The notes: generated from the sequence alone by a model not told the origin. 64,000 nt of DNA from CBDDKZ01 sp965230415 (GCA_965230415.1 CBDDKZ010000005.1:4402001-4466000); one strand, 5' to 3'; numbered from the stretch's first letter, positions 17,713-27,620 are shown. Numbers and translations: made by a program.

Positions 17713-18591
17713 ATGAAAAAGAACTCAATAGCAATCATTGCCTTAATAGGTATAGCAATGCAGAGTTGCATGTCAGACATGCGCTCCAAAACGCTTGTCA
17801 GAGAAGGTGTAAGCATTGAAAGCGAACAAAAAGGCAAACAATTATTGGCAACTGCCTGGGAAAAACATGGTTTTGCCAATTTAGAACAACACCACGTATA
17901 CCAGGTGAAGGCCAGTGATGAATGGAAAGGCTTCATGGGGAAAATGGGGAAACCATGGCCCGAAGCAAAATCGGATATGATTTTCAAATACGCTGTTAAG
18001 ACTTTCGACAGCAAAATCACCTACCTAAATGGTAAAAGAAAGGGGCTAAGCGCCGGCTTACAGAGTTGGAAGTACTATGAGCAGGAAGCGAATGAAGAGT
18101 TGCAGTTTATGAAATTGAAAAAAAGGCCTGCATTTGGACTTTCCGCTTATCACTACTTTTTTGAAATGCTCGACAGAATTAAAAGAGCTCCTATCATTTC
18201 GTACATGGGTGAAGAAGAGTTCCGGGGCAAAAAGTACGATCTTATTTTTGCAACCTGGGAAAAACCGGCACCTCATATGGAGCACGATCAGTATGTGCTT
18301 TGGATTGGAAAGGAATCGGGTTTGTTGGAATATGCGGTTTATTCTTTAAGAGATAATTACCTTAAAATGCCTGGTTATAAGGCTTTTTACGGCTCAATAG
18401 AATTTCGGGATTTACGTGCTATTGATGGTGTGCTGATTCCATTTGAACAATACGTTTATTTGAATAGTCCGCATAAAAAGCAGCATAAACATGTGCACAA
18501 ATTAAAGGTGCATGAATTTAGTTTTGATTCTTTCGACATCAATGAACTCTACCCGGACAAAAGCATTAGCAAAATGGGGGATAGCAAGTAA
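17713..18591 (+). CDS. Predicted lipoprotein of unknown function, probably TetR-controlled
   Basis: A 292-residue protein starting at ATG 17713 with a lipoprotein signal peptide (MKKNSIAIIALIGIAMQSC, lipid-modified Cys19). The mature part is rich in aromatic residues and Lys (for example YYFEMLDRIKRAP, QYVLWIGKESGLLEYAVYSL). It resembles LolA/LppX-like or DUF-type outer-membrane-associated lipoproteins that read out as beta-sheet half-barrels, but no family motif was recognised. It lies directly after tetR with a related operator in front, so the two form a regulatory pair. A TTG further upstream would add residues before the signal peptide and was rejected. Confidence 0.75.
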   Translation: MKKNSIAIIALIGIAMQSCMSDMRSKTLVREGVSIESEQKGKQLLATAWEKHGFANLEQHHVYQVKASDEWKGFMGKMGKPWPEAKSDMIFKYAVKTFDSKITYLNGKRKGLSAGLQSWKYYEQEANEELQFMKLKKRPAFGLSAYHYFFEMLDRIKRAPIISYMGEEEFRGKKYDLIFATWEKPAPHMEHDQYVLWIGKESGLLEYAVYSLRDNYLKMPGYKAFYGSIEFRDLRAIDGVLIPFEQYVYLNSPHKKQHKHVHKLKVHEFSFDSFDINELYPDKSISKMGDSK

Positions 18592-18603
18592 GAGCGGGCA
18601 TCA

Positions 18604-18636
18604 AGGACAAATGCTGCCTTAGACAGCATTTGTCCT
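18604..18636. terminator. 13-bp perfect hairpin between convergent genes
   Basis: AGGACAAATGCTG and its exact complement CAGCATTTGTCCT flank a 7-base loop (CCTTAGA). It lies 12 bases after the lipoprotein stop and before the end of the convergent glycosyltransferase gene. There is no U-tract on either side, so it may act as an RNA-stabilising hairpin or a non-canonical terminator. Confidence 0.6.
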
Positions 18637-18680
18637 CGTTACCTCATTAGTTCGTAATGAAATGTTCTCTTCCAAAGAAT

Positions 18681-19787
18681 TTAATTATTAATAAGCTCGT
18701 TAATCGTTTCAACCAGCGCCTTTTCTCTTCGTTCAGCACCAAAATTGTCAATGATATGATTTCGTGCACGAATTCCCAGTTGCTCGTGACTCATTTTCGG
18801 TTCTAAAGCTTCATTGATTATTGCTATCAGTGCTTCCACGTGCATCTCCCTTACAACAAAACCCGAATCACCGGCAATTTGTGGCAACATATTGGAAGAA
18901 GAAACTATAGGGATACACTCACACAACATAGCTTCACATGGGGCGAGACCAAATCCTTCAAATTTGGACAATTGAAAATAATATTGACATTTTGAAAAGT
19001 GATCTCTTAGTACCACCGGACTTTGCGGGCCTAAAAAATGGAGATTTGACAATTCGTTCTGTGTAGCAGTAAATGCGTTCATCCCTACTATGTAAAAGTC
19101 GTATTGGGGTAGCCTTTGTGCTGCTTCCACAATAAGATCGCCTCCTTTTCGCTTAAACTGATTGGGAGAAGACATGACAGAAATGAATGTGTTTGGCGTC
19201 TTTGTTTCAGTAGTTTTTTTCCAGAACGATGTTTCCAATCCATTCATAATGACTTTATAAGGTGTTTTCAATGAGGGAAAGAAATAGCGGACTCCTTGTT
19301 TTGGTGGGTCTGCAGGGTGTTTGTAATAACTGTTCTCTGTAAACATTAAAGACTCACTCACAGGCAACAAAAGGCTTGCTCGTTTATAACAATAGAAACA
19401 TGCTCGCCATGCATTTTTTTTGCTGAGACTACCATATTGTATAGAAGGCATTGATGTGCAGTCTGTACCATGTAGTATTATTGCAGTTGGTTTTCGAAAT
19501 ATATATCCTAAGAATACTGGTATAACAGCCCAGTATCCTCCAAAAGATACCAAGATGGCATCGGTTTTTGTAATATGCCACAAAATATGAAAGAACTGCT
19601 TCAAAAAGAGGAAGGGAATGAAAATCTTTCGATCCCAATTGTAGATATTCCTTTTTAATACATAATGGTTTGAAAGCAATTTGAGATCAAGTTTTACAAA
19701 AGAACTTAATACAGGGGCTACGTACAGAACTTGCTGTTTCGATGACATTTTATTGGTACTTTGATGCTCAAAGTTAAAAAACTTCAA
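18681..19787 (-). CDS. Glycosyltransferase family 4
   Basis: A GT-B fold glycosyltransferase of 368 residues (355 if the ATG at 19748, MSSKQQVLYVAP, is used, which looks like the natural start of the Rossmann strand). The N-terminal half contains AIILHGTDC. The C-terminal half has the family's donor-sugar block SKFEGFGLAPCEAMLCECIPIV, with the conserved E-x7-E. It probably adds a sugar to a surface glycan. It is encoded divergently from the flippase gene 130 bases away. The acceptor and donor are unknown. Confidence 0.82.
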   Translation of the reverse strand: MKFFNFEHQSTNKMSSKQQVLYVAPVLSSFVKLDLKLLSNHYVLKRNIYNWDRKIFIPFLFLKQFFHILWHITKTDAILVSFGGYWAVIPVFLGYIFRKPTAIILHGTDCTSMPSIQYGSLSKKNAWRACFYCYKRASLLLPVSESLMFTENSYYKHPADPPKQGVRYFFPSLKTPYKVIMNGLETSFWKKTTETKTPNTFISVMSSPNQFKRKGGDLIVEAAQRLPQYDFYIVGMNAFTATQNELSNLHFLGPQSPVVLRDHFSKCQYYFQLSKFEGFGLAPCEAMLCECIPIVSSSNMLPQIAGDSGFVVREMHVEALIAIINEALEPKMSHEQLGIRARNHIIDNFGAERREKALVETINELINN

Positions 19788-19916
19788 GAATGTTAACGTG
19801 TTTTCAAGCGCTATTGTATAATTTTATTGCTGTTTATGAGCACTAAATTATACGTAGGAGCGCAATTTGTCGTTATTGTAAAACTTGTTATATTCGTTAC
19901 TTGTTAGACTGATTTT

Positions 19917-21404
19917 ATGAGCAAAATCCAGAGGCAGGGAACTATAAACTCTCTTATTAATTACCTCGGTACATTAATTGGATTTTTTACCACTGTTGTA
20001 TTATTTCCGGTTTATTTCTCAGAAGAAGAGATTGGCTTTAGATCCATCATAACTGAAATAAGTCGAATTTTCGGTGTTCTTTCTCTGTTTGGTATGGCTG
20101 CCGTTTATATTAAGTTCTATCCTTATTATAATCAAAGAAAAGAAGACGGCAAACTGCGATTTTTTACCATCACCGTTTTTGCCTTTGTCTTTGTGATTAT
20201 CACTTTACTCATACTTATTTTTCATGACACTTTAATTACCTGGTACAATGAAGATAGTCTTTTATTGGCTGCCAATTACTATGTGTTATTACCAATGATA
20301 TTTAGTATGGGGGTTATTTCCCTATTCACTTCATTTTATAACAGTATGCACCTGTATACCATTCCCAATATTGCTAATACCATTTATTTAAGAATATTGT
20401 TGTGTGTACTGGTACTGGTAATAGGTTACAGCGGATTTGCCAGAGATAGCTTTTGGTTGTTTTATAGCCTGGTCTATTTGTTTATTCCTGCTTATTTGTT
20501 TCTGGATCTCTGGCGTCGCGATAAATCCTTTTTTAAACCTAGTTTAGAGGTATTTAAAAGAAAAGAGCGCAAAGGAATTTATAAGTATGGTGTTTACAAT
20601 CTCTTGAACGGAATCACTTCCAGTCTCAGTCTAAAGATTGATTTGATCATGATAGGAGCGATGATGACTATTGCCGATGCAGGAGCATATGGATTTACGG
20701 TATATCTAATCTCATTAGTGGAAATTCCAAGGCGTGTCATTAACCAAATTAGTGTAGTATACATTAGTGAGTATTGGCACAATAATGAGCTCGACAAACT
20801 TAGAAAGTTGTACAAGACGGTAGCATTAAATATGATGTTGTTAACAATGTGCGTCGTTTCTTTATTGTTTTTGAATTTGGACGAATTTTATGCCGTAGTG
20901 GCCAAAGGAGAGTTTTTTAGTCTTGCCAGAACTGCTTTGATTATCATCGGAATTGGAAAGGTTATAGATGTTTCATTTTCACAGAATTCAGAAATTGTTA
21001 TGCTATCCAGCAATTACAAGTACATCCTTTATTTCACGATCGTTTTAATGCTGCTAGGGATTCTACTCAATTATTTGTTCATTCCGGACTATGGCATGAC
21101 GGGGGCAGCTATTGGAACCGTTTTATCGTTTATGATCTTCAATATACTCAAATTTGTTTTTTTGTTAAAGAAGTTAAAAACCGTTCCTTTCAGTTTTAGA
21201 ATGATACCAGCAATAGTGATATGTGCCTTTTCTTTTTGGCTCAGTAACTCGCTTGTAAGTAGTGAAACACTTAATGTGTATCTTGTCATGGCAATAAAAA
21301 CCAGTACTTTTATTATTGTTTACACTTCACTGGTTTACTTTTTCAAAGTTTCAAACGATTACAATGAATTAGTAAACCGTTGGCTGTCAAAGCTGAAACG
21401 TTAA
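19917..21404 (+). CDS. Polysaccharide flippase (Wzx/MATE-like membrane protein)
   Basis: A 495-residue polytopic membrane protein with about 14 hydrophobic helices. It starts with the family's typical N-terminus (QGTINSLINYLGTLIGFFTT) and contains the mid-protein YGVYNLLNGITSSLSLKIDLIMIG segment. Proteins of this type flip lipid-linked glycans or related lipids across the inner membrane. A similar subgroup in Bacteroidota is found near GT4 and pyruvyl transferase genes, as here. It converges on the pyruvyl transferase gene with a 61-base gap. Confidence 0.87.
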   Translation: MSKIQRQGTINSLINYLGTLIGFFTTVVLFPVYFSEEEIGFRSIITEISRIFGVLSLFGMAAVYIKFYPYYNQRKEDGKLRFFTITVFAFVFVIITLLILIFHDTLITWYNEDSLLLAANYYVLLPMIFSMGVISLFTSFYNSMHLYTIPNIANTIYLRILLCVLVLVIGYSGFARDSFWLFYSLVYLFIPAYLFLDLWRRDKSFFKPSLEVFKRKERKGIYKYGVYNLLNGITSSLSLKIDLIMIGAMMTIADAGAYGFTVYLISLVEIPRRVINQISVVYISEYWHNNELDKLRKLYKTVALNMMLLTMCVVSLLFLNLDEFYAVVAKGEFFSLARTALIIIGIGKVIDVSFSQNSEIVMLSSNYKYILYFTIVLMLLGILLNYLFIPDYGMTGAAIGTVLSFMIFNILKFVFLLKKLKTVPFSFRMIPAIVICAFSFWLSNSLVSSETLNVYLVMAIKTSTFIIVYTSLVYFFKVSNDYNELVNRWLSKLKR

Positions 21405-21465
21405 AACTTGCTCAGTGAATTTTTGCAACTATATAAAAGCCATTTTATGAATACGAGAGAGGTCT

Positions 21466-22299
21466 TTAAATGAGTTCCTCGGGGAAGCTTTTGAGGAGCT
21501 TGTCCAGATCAATGTCCATGGATTTAAGTGTGGTATTGGCAATAAGAAATTCTTTCGTAGTGTTTTCTTCCAGTTGGTAGCGAATGGGTAACTCTTCACC
21601 AATAGAAGCATAGTAATCTTTAAACTTAAATTTGTCTCCCGTCAGTGTACCCGAAATATTCAACCACAACGTAGGTATTCCATAAGCTTCAGGTATTATC
21701 AAACCATGCAACGAACTTGAGGCTATATGTTTGCATGACAACAGTTGATCTACGACCTTCAATGGATTCGGATTTTGTATATCAATTATGAGTACTCCCT
21801 GGGCAGCGAGCGATTTTAGAAAAGGAGCATGTTTGTCACTATAGTGAGGTATGATGCCAAGTTCGTATTTTGATGCTACTGTTGGTTTATAAAATTTTGG
21901 CATTAAAAGAGCGGGGTCGCCATATACCTCGGGACATTCAATTCCCTGTTCTAATAACAACTTCCTGGTAAATGGGCCGCGTACTGCATGTATTTTTTTG
22001 GGAGTGGATAATACATGTGATTTCGATGAAATATACCCACTTCCCCAGACAATGGAATACTTTGTTGCTCTGTCTAAAATGGAACCTATCGCCAGCATAT
22101 TTTCAGAAAGGCAATACCTTGAGTTCACATTTATGATATTCTTTTCACTGATATAATTAACAAGAATAGGGTTCAGTATGTCTCCAAAATTATTAAAGCC
22201 CTTACACCAGTCTAAATACAAGGCATTGTTGGTAAATGCATTCTTAACAATATACTTGCTGTTGTGGACCACCTTTTTTAGTGCAATTGGGTAACGCAT
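21466..22299 (-). CDS. Polysaccharide pyruvyl transferase family protein
   Basis: A 277-residue protein of the polysaccharide pyruvyl transferase family (PF04230 type), which adds pyruvate ketals to exopolysaccharide sugars. Family marks are the N-terminal NNFGDILNPILVNYI, IVWGSGYISS, KIHAVRGPFTRKLL, VYGDPALLMP and the C-terminal SSSLHGLIIPEAYGIPTLW. It is shorter than some family members but contains all these blocks. It is convergent with the flippase gene, and both are likely involved in surface glycan decoration. Confidence 0.85.
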   Translation of the reverse strand: MRYPIALKKVVHNSKYIVKNAFTNNALYLDWCKGFNNFGDILNPILVNYISEKNIINVNSRYCLSENMLAIGSILDRATKYSIVWGSGYISSKSHVLSTPKKIHAVRGPFTRKLLLEQGIECPEVYGDPALLMPKFYKPTVASKYELGIIPHYSDKHAPFLKSLAAQGVLIIDIQNPNPLKVVDQLLSCKHIASSSLHGLIIPEAYGIPTLWLNISGTLTGDKFKFKDYYASIGEELPIRYQLEENTTKEFLIANTTLKSMDIDLDKLLKSFPEELI

Positions 22300-22835
22300 A
22301 TCAATTAGTTATTTGAGTAAGAATATTCATTTTCCTGAAACAAGCCGTGGAATCAATAATACAGATATGTGTAAATTTGTTAGAATCCGATTCGCTTTTG
22401 ATTAATGTATAAGTGAGTATGTTTCTGCTAAAGATAGTACTCAAAATAATGACCTATTTACGAAGGTGAGCTGACAAATATACACGATAGCTTATGAATT
22501 TCGATGATTTCAAAATAAATTATTTTGTATCAATAAGTACAACGTTATTCATTGGCTCGATGGTTCCGTTAGTTGAATATGTTTTCTATACTACATTTAG
22601 AAATCATCAATTAGCCAGCAGTGTCAATTACAAGGTCAACGCCCTGTTTCCTTGTCCCTTATTTATAAATCTTTAAACCGCACTTAAGCTAATAATACGT
22701 TTTAACCATATTGAGTGCCGTCTTTTCAAATGAACGCATCTTTTTCAAGGTTGTTACAAGAAAGAAATTGTTTGTACGTTTGAATTGGTAAAATAACTTT
22801 ATTGATTTATTTTCGGTTTTCTAAATTTGAATTTA
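22300..22835. other. Gene-free region before YfhO gene
   Basis: 536 bases between divergent genes. A 60-codon frame at 22494-22676 has unremarkable composition and no recognisable features. TAAATTTG boxes occur at 22372-22379 and at 22822-22829; the latter almost touches the YfhO start codon. Nothing else was identified. Confidence 0.4.
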
Positions 22836-25334
22836 ATGGATACTCAAAAAGGAAGTGCTTTAAATTATTTTGTTCGGACACATGGTTTGGTGGTGCTCGT
22901 TTTTGCATTGGTGACTGTTATTTATTTCAAAGACGTATATTTTGGTAACATGCAGCTGAGCCAGCACGATAAAAAAATGTGGCTAGGTTCGGCAAAAGAA
23001 ATTAGAGATTACAGAGAAGAACATGGAACTGAGCCTTTGTGGACCAATACTAGTTTTGGAGGTATGCCAAGTCAGGTGGTCTCCACGTTGTATCCTGGAA
23101 ATTGGTATCAAAAGATTTATTCCAAAGTTATTAAAGTACTTCCTCATTATACATTTCACATCTTTTTGATGATGTTGTGCTTTTACATTATGATGCTGGC
23201 CTTCGATGTTGATTATAGGGTGGCCTCTATTGGAGCGATAGCCTATTGCTGGGCGTCGTTTATTGTAATTAGTACGATGGCGGGCCATAATTCCAAGGTG
23301 CTGGCTGCGGCCTATGCGCCACTCGTGTTAGCGGGTATACGCCATTTATATAAAAAGAATCACGTAAAAGGCTTATTTTTTGCAAGTGTGGGTATGTCCT
23401 TACAATTGTCTGCCGGCCATTATCAAATCACTTATTATTTACTTTTTATACTTGCTTGCTATGGAATTTATGAGCTTATAGCCGCCATTAAAGAAAAGAC
23501 TTTCAAGGCTTTTGCCATTTCTTCGGGTATAGCACTAATCGCGATTTTTATAGGGATTATACCAAATTGGAGTTCTATTGCAACAGTACAAGCTTATTCC
23601 AAATATTCTACTCGTGGTAAATCTGAGTTAAAAAACAGCCAAAAGGAAGCCTCCGGACTTTCGGAAGAATATGTGTTTGAATACAGCCAGGGATCATCTG
23701 AAAATTTTACCTTCCTTGTACCAAATTTTATGGGAGGTGCCAGTGGTGGTGAATTGGACGAAGACTCCGAAACGTACAAGGCCGTTGCTCAGCGAGGAGG
23801 GGAGGCGCAGGCCAGGAATTTCATAAAGCAGGTGCCACTCTATCATGGTGATCAGCGATTTGTGGCTGGCCCCATTTACATCGGGGCTTCTATTTGCTTT
23901 TTATTCATACTCGGAATGGTATTATTAGACAACAAATACAAGTGGTGGTTGTTTGCGGCCACTGTAATTGGGTTTATACTGTCGCTAGGGGAAAATTCAT
24001 CTATAAACTACTGGATGCTGGATAATTTTCCAGGCTATAACAAGTTCAGAACCGTTTCAATGGCTGTTTACATAGTGCAATTTACAGCAGCGATTATGGC
24101 TACATTGGCTATTCACAAAGTATTAATAAATGAAGATAAGGACAAGAACCTGAAGGGAATCTATATTGCCGGCGCCGTGACTATTGCCTTTTGTTTGATC
24201 TTTATTCTCATAAAACCGGGAACTTTCAGTAGTAAATCGGATGCCAACTTTAGTCAATACCCGTGGTTGTTAGAAGCATTGAAAAAGGATCGCAAGTCGC
24301 TTATGGTAGCAGATTCCTGGAGATCGATATTTGTGGTTGGCGTTACGTGTTTATGGTTATTCCTATATGCTAAAGGTCAGATAAAACTTAAAAATGCCCT
24401 TGTTGTATTACTGGGACTTACCGTTTTAGTTGATTTATGGACTGTGGATTTCAGGTACTTGAATAGCGACAACTATGTTGAAAAACCGAAAGACAAAAAC
24501 GCCCTTTTCGTAGCGAATGCTATCGATAAGAAAATAATGCAGGACAATGAGTTGTACTTTAGGGTATTTAATCAGGATAATCCTTTCAACGAAGCTAGAA
24601 CTTCCTACTTCCATTATTCAGTAGGTGGATACAGCGGAGCAAAACTTAGAAGGTACCAGGAAATGATTGATACCGTTTTCACAAACCCGGTAGCCACTTC
24701 TAAAGTGTTGCAAATGTTAAATACGAAATATATCATAAGTCTAAGAAATCAAAAGCAACCTTTGAGGCAGATTCCGAAATTAGGTAATGCCTGGTTTATT
24801 GAAAGCCTTCAACAGGTGGATAGCCCGGATGAAGAACGTTCGTATTTGTTAAATAATGAATTTAACCCTGGAAGAAATGCAGTGATTGATATCACCAAAT
24901 TCCCGGGTTACAAGGAAAAATACCAAACTTCCGGGAATAGTATCGAATTGACATCCTACGCACCAAATGAGCTAAACTATAAAGTAAATGCACCTCAGAA
25001 CGGATTTGCTGTTTTTTCAGAGGTATATTACCCGGATGGCTGGAAGATTTATATAGATGGTAAAGAAGGTAAGCTGGCGCGTGTAAACTATATTCTGAGA
25101 GCTGCTGAGATACCTAAAGGCGCTCGCCAAATAAAGCTGGTTTACGAACCGGATTTATATTACTCAACTACCAATATATCGCATATCGGATCCGGAATTT
25201 TGCTACTAATAACTCTTTTAACAGTTTTCGTATATTCGAAAAAAGGTCAACAAATTCTGAGCGATAAGTTTCCTCAACTTGTTCAAAAAGGGAATCATAG
25301 CGACGAAGAATCGGAGGGCAGGCAAATGGAGTAA
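22836..25334 (+). CDS. YfhO-family integral membrane protein
   Basis: An 832-residue membrane protein of the YfhO family (start at ATG 22836; a TTG at 22827 would add three residues). It has an N-terminal helix, then about a dozen transmembrane segments across residues 80-530, and a large soluble C-terminal domain with the family block VYYPDGWKIYIDGKEG followed by LVYEP and a last membrane helix. The family is GT-C-like and is linked in Gram-positives to glycosylation of teichoic acids, so a lipid-linked sugar transferase role on the outer face of the membrane is likely but inferred. It stands alone, followed by a terminator. Confidence 0.88.
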   Translation: MDTQKGSALNYFVRTHGLVVLVFALVTVIYFKDVYFGNMQLSQHDKKMWLGSAKEIRDYREEHGTEPLWTNTSFGGMPSQVVSTLYPGNWYQKIYSKVIKVLPHYTFHIFLMMLCFYIMMLAFDVDYRVASIGAIAYCWASFIVISTMAGHNSKVLAAAYAPLVLAGIRHLYKKNHVKGLFFASVGMSLQLSAGHYQITYYLLFILACYGIYELIAAIKEKTFKAFAISSGIALIAIFIGIIPNWSSIATVQAYSKYSTRGKSELKNSQKEASGLSEEYVFEYSQGSSENFTFLVPNFMGGASGGELDEDSETYKAVAQRGGEAQARNFIKQVPLYHGDQRFVAGPIYIGASICFLFILGMVLLDNKYKWWLFAATVIGFILSLGENSSINYWMLDNFPGYNKFRTVSMAVYIVQFTAAIMATLAIHKVLINEDKDKNLKGIYIAGAVTIAFCLIFILIKPGTFSSKSDANFSQYPWLLEALKKDRKSLMVADSWRSIFVVGVTCLWLFLYAKGQIKLKNALVVLLGLTVLVDLWTVDFRYLNSDNYVEKPKDKNALFVANAIDKKIMQDNELYFRVFNQDNPFNEARTSYFHYSVGGYSGAKLRRYQEMIDTVFTNPVATSKVLQMLNTKYIISLRNQKQPLRQIPKLGNAWFIESLQQVDSPDEERSYLLNNEFNPGRNAVIDITKFPGYKEKYQTSGNSIELTSYAPNELNYKVNAPQNGFAVFSEVYYPDGWKIYIDGKEGKLARVNYILRAAEIPKGARQIKLVYEPDLYYSTTNISHIGSGILLLITLLTVFVYSKKGQQILSDKFPQLVQKGNHSDEESEGRQME

Positions 25335-25337
25335 ACG

Positions 25338-25355
25338 AAAGCCGTCAGGCTTTTT
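25338..25355 (+). terminator. Rho-independent-like terminator after YfhO gene
   Basis: AAAGCC-GTCA-GGCTTT hairpin followed by further T residues, 3 bases after the stop codon. The stem is short but GC-containing and well placed. Confidence 0.6.
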
Positions 25356-25465
25356 ATAAATGCATTTAGCATATTAGATTTGCCCTACTAATTCTACCTA
25401 ATCTAGTATTGCTACCTATTTAAAGCCTATAGAAGAATAGAATTTGCTACGTTAATTAACGCATT

Positions 25466-26497
25466 TTATTTTTTTGTAGAGTTATAGATGCGCTCAATAA
25501 TATCTACCACCTTCATCCCTTCGAGGGCGTTTGTCGTCGCTGTGGTTTTATTTGATAGCGTATCAACCACGTTTTCTATAATAAAATGGTGATTTGCTGC
25601 ACTACCTTTATAGGTTCCATAATCATTTGCCGGATTAGAAGGAGGCAGTTCAGGCATTTCATAACCTTCGATGTGACAATATTCCACTTCGTTCATGTAT
25701 TGCCCACCCACTTTAATTGTACCTTTTTCTGCAATAATAGTAATACTGCTTTCTAAATTTTTATTCCAGACAGAAGTAGAAAAATTTAATAGGCCAGATC
25801 CTCCTTTTATGAAATCGAAATTCACAATGCCTGAATCTTCAAATTCTGTGGATTCTGCATGGTTAAAATCAAAGAAGCGGGCGTTTATATTCAGTATATC
25901 CCCGAAAAGCCAGTACATAACATCTATAAAATGGCTGAATTGGGTAAAAAGCGTACCTCCATCTGTTTTTTTTACACCTTTCCAGGGGTGTTTTTGCCCT
26001 TTTGGCTCATAATAACGCTCGTCACGATTCCAGAAACAATTAATCTGTACAAGATATATGCTTCCCAAAATGCCCGAGTCTATCGTTTCCTTAAGCCACA
26101 GAGATGGAGGACTGTAACGATTTTGCATCACACAGAATACCAGCTTATTGGTTTGCAGTGCCTTGTAGACTACCGATTCACATTCCAGTTTATTGAGCCC
26201 CATTGGTTTCTCTATAACAGCGTGACATCCATTGTCAATGGCATCTTCTGCCTGCTTGGCGTGTAAGTAGTTTGGAGTGCATATACAAACGACATCAACA
26301 TCAGGACGACTTTCATAAAATGCCTCTGTGCTATTGTAAAAAGGAACTTTGAATTCCTCTGTTACTGCTTCACTTAGTGCCTCATTAATATCAACCATAG
26401 CTATTAACTCACAATGCTCGTTTCTCGAAATCATTGTGGCATGTCTCTTACCTATATGTCCACAACCTACTACGGCAAATTTTATTTTTTTAGGCAT
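25466..26497 (-). CDS. Gfo/Idh/MocA oxidoreductase, WbpB-like nucleotide-sugar dehydrogenase
   Basis: A 343-residue NAD-dependent oxidoreductase (start MPKKIKFAV, preceded by purine-rich GGAAAAGAAT; an ATG 12 bases upstream is possible). The Rossmann motif is VVGCGHIGKRH (about 8-18), the family lysine is in VIEKPMG, and the catalytic His region is TQFSHFIDVMYW. Together with the overlapping aminotransferase gene upstream it resembles WbpB, which oxidises C3 of UDP-GlcNAcA so that WbpE can aminate it. In Porphyromonas gingivalis the corresponding pathway makes A-LPS, the anchor for type IX secretion cargo. The exact substrate is inferred from the pairing. Confidence 0.8.
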   Translation of the reverse strand: MPKKIKFAVVGCGHIGKRHATMISRNEHCELIAMVDINEALSEAVTEEFKVPFYNSTEAFYESRPDVDVVCICTPNYLHAKQAEDAIDNGCHAVIEKPMGLNKLECESVVYKALQTNKLVFCVMQNRYSPPSLWLKETIDSGILGSIYLVQINCFWNRDERYYEPKGQKHPWKGVKKTDGGTLFTQFSHFIDVMYWLFGDILNINARFFDFNHAESTEFEDSGIVNFDFIKGGSGLLNFSTSVWNKNLESSITIIAEKGTIKVGGQYMNEVEYCHIEGYEMPELPPSNPANDYGTYKGSAANHHFIIENVVDTLSNKTTATTNALEGMKVVDIIERIYNSTKK

Positions 26498-27620
26498 ATT
26501 CTTTTCCAACTGTTTTTATTACTGTCTCAATTATACGGGATTGCTGCTCACTCGTCAACTCCGGATGTGTAGGCAAAGATAGCACGGTTTTGCACAATTC
26601 CTCGCTTGTATGGAAGTCTCCTTCCTTATTTCCCAAATAAGCGTACGCCGGTTGCAAGTGCATAGGTACCGGGTAGTAAACCATTGAAGGGATTCCCTTA
26701 TCTGCTAATTGCTGTCTTAGCAGATCCCTGTTTGCGACCCGTATTGTATACTGGTTATAAGTATGATTACAATTGTCGGCAGTCTTGGGAGTAATTATTG
26801 TATCACTTTTATCAAAAGCTTCATTATATCGATAACCTATAGCTTGTCTTTTGGAAATACAAACGTCTAATTTTCTGAGCTTAACACGAAGTATTGCTGC
26901 TTGTAAGGTGTCAAGCCGGGAATTAATTCCAATTTTTTCGAAATGGTATTTTTTTGTCTGACCGTGCTGTGCAATCACTTTAAGACCTTGAGCCAAATCT
27001 TCATTTTTAGTAAACAGCGCGCCGCCGTCACCGGCACAGCCCAGGTTCTTGGTAGGAAAAAATGAAGTAGTGCCAATATCTCCTAAAATCCCTGCCTTTT
27101 GCCATTGCCCATCGATTTTACTTTGGCAACCAAGTGACTGTGCGTTGTCTTCAATAAGAAATAATTGATGTTCCTTGGCAATTTCTAAAATGCTATTCAT
27201 GTCGGCAGCCTGTCCGAATAAATGCACCGCTATTATTGCTGAAGTGTGTGGTGTGATCTTTTTGATCAAATCTTCGGGATCCAGATTGAAGGTGTGAGGG
27301 AGTACCTCAACAAATACAGGTTTTAATCCCAAAAGCGCGATAGCTTCAACACCGGCAACATAATTAAAACTAGGAACAATAACTTCTGAATTAGTGGGTA
27401 AGTTTAGAGCCATTAATGCTATTTGTAAGGCGTCGGTTCCATTTGCGCAATTTACCACATGAGCTCCCTCCAAATAGGTCGAGAGTTCGTTGGCGAAAAA
27501 GCCCACTTCCGGCCCATTAATGAATTTACCCTCATGGAAAACGCGCAAAATTTCCTCATTTAATTCTTTTTCCATATGACTATGTTGCATAGTCAAATCC
27601 ACCATTTTTATTTGGCTCAT
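26490..27620 (-). CDS. DegT/DnrJ/EryC1 aminotransferase, WbpE/PorR-like
   Basis: A 376-residue PLP-dependent sugar aminotransferase. The start MSQIKMVDLTMQ at 27620 was chosen because an in-frame extension upstream lacks homology-like content and runs into the pfkA promoter region. Key residues are the PLP lysine Lys191 in SFFPTKNLGC and Asp158 in IEDNAQS. It shares with WbpE the blocks CANGTDALQIALMAL, FGQAAD, GDGGA and INSRLDTLQAAIL. The likely reaction is amination at C3 of UDP-3-keto-GlcNAcA, following the WbpB-like enzyme whose gene it overlaps by 8 bases. It is the only DegT aminotransferase in the window. Confidence 0.85.
   Translation of the reverse strand: MSQIKMVDLTMQHSHMEKELNEEILRVFHEGKFINGPEVGFFANELSTYLEGAHVVNCANGTDALQIALMALNLPTNSEVIVPSFNYVAGVEAIALLGLKPVFVEVLPHTFNLDPEDLIKKITPHTSAIIAVHLFGQAADMNSILEIAKEHQLFLIEDNAQSLGCQSKIDGQWQKAGILGDIGTTSFFPTKNLGCAGDGGALFTKNEDLAQGLKVIAQHGQTKKYHFEKIGINSRLDTLQAAILRVKLRKLDVCISKRQAIGYRYNEAFDKSDTIITPKTADNCNHTYNQYTIRVANRDLLRQQLADKGIPSMVYYPVPMHLQPAYAYLGNKEGDFHTSEELCKTVLSLPTHPELTSEQQSRIIETVIKTVGKEYA

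Noticed and set aside
22494..22676. 60-codon frame upstream of the YfhO gene
   Set aside because: No recognisable motif, unremarkable composition and no close promoter; treated as part of the gene-free region.
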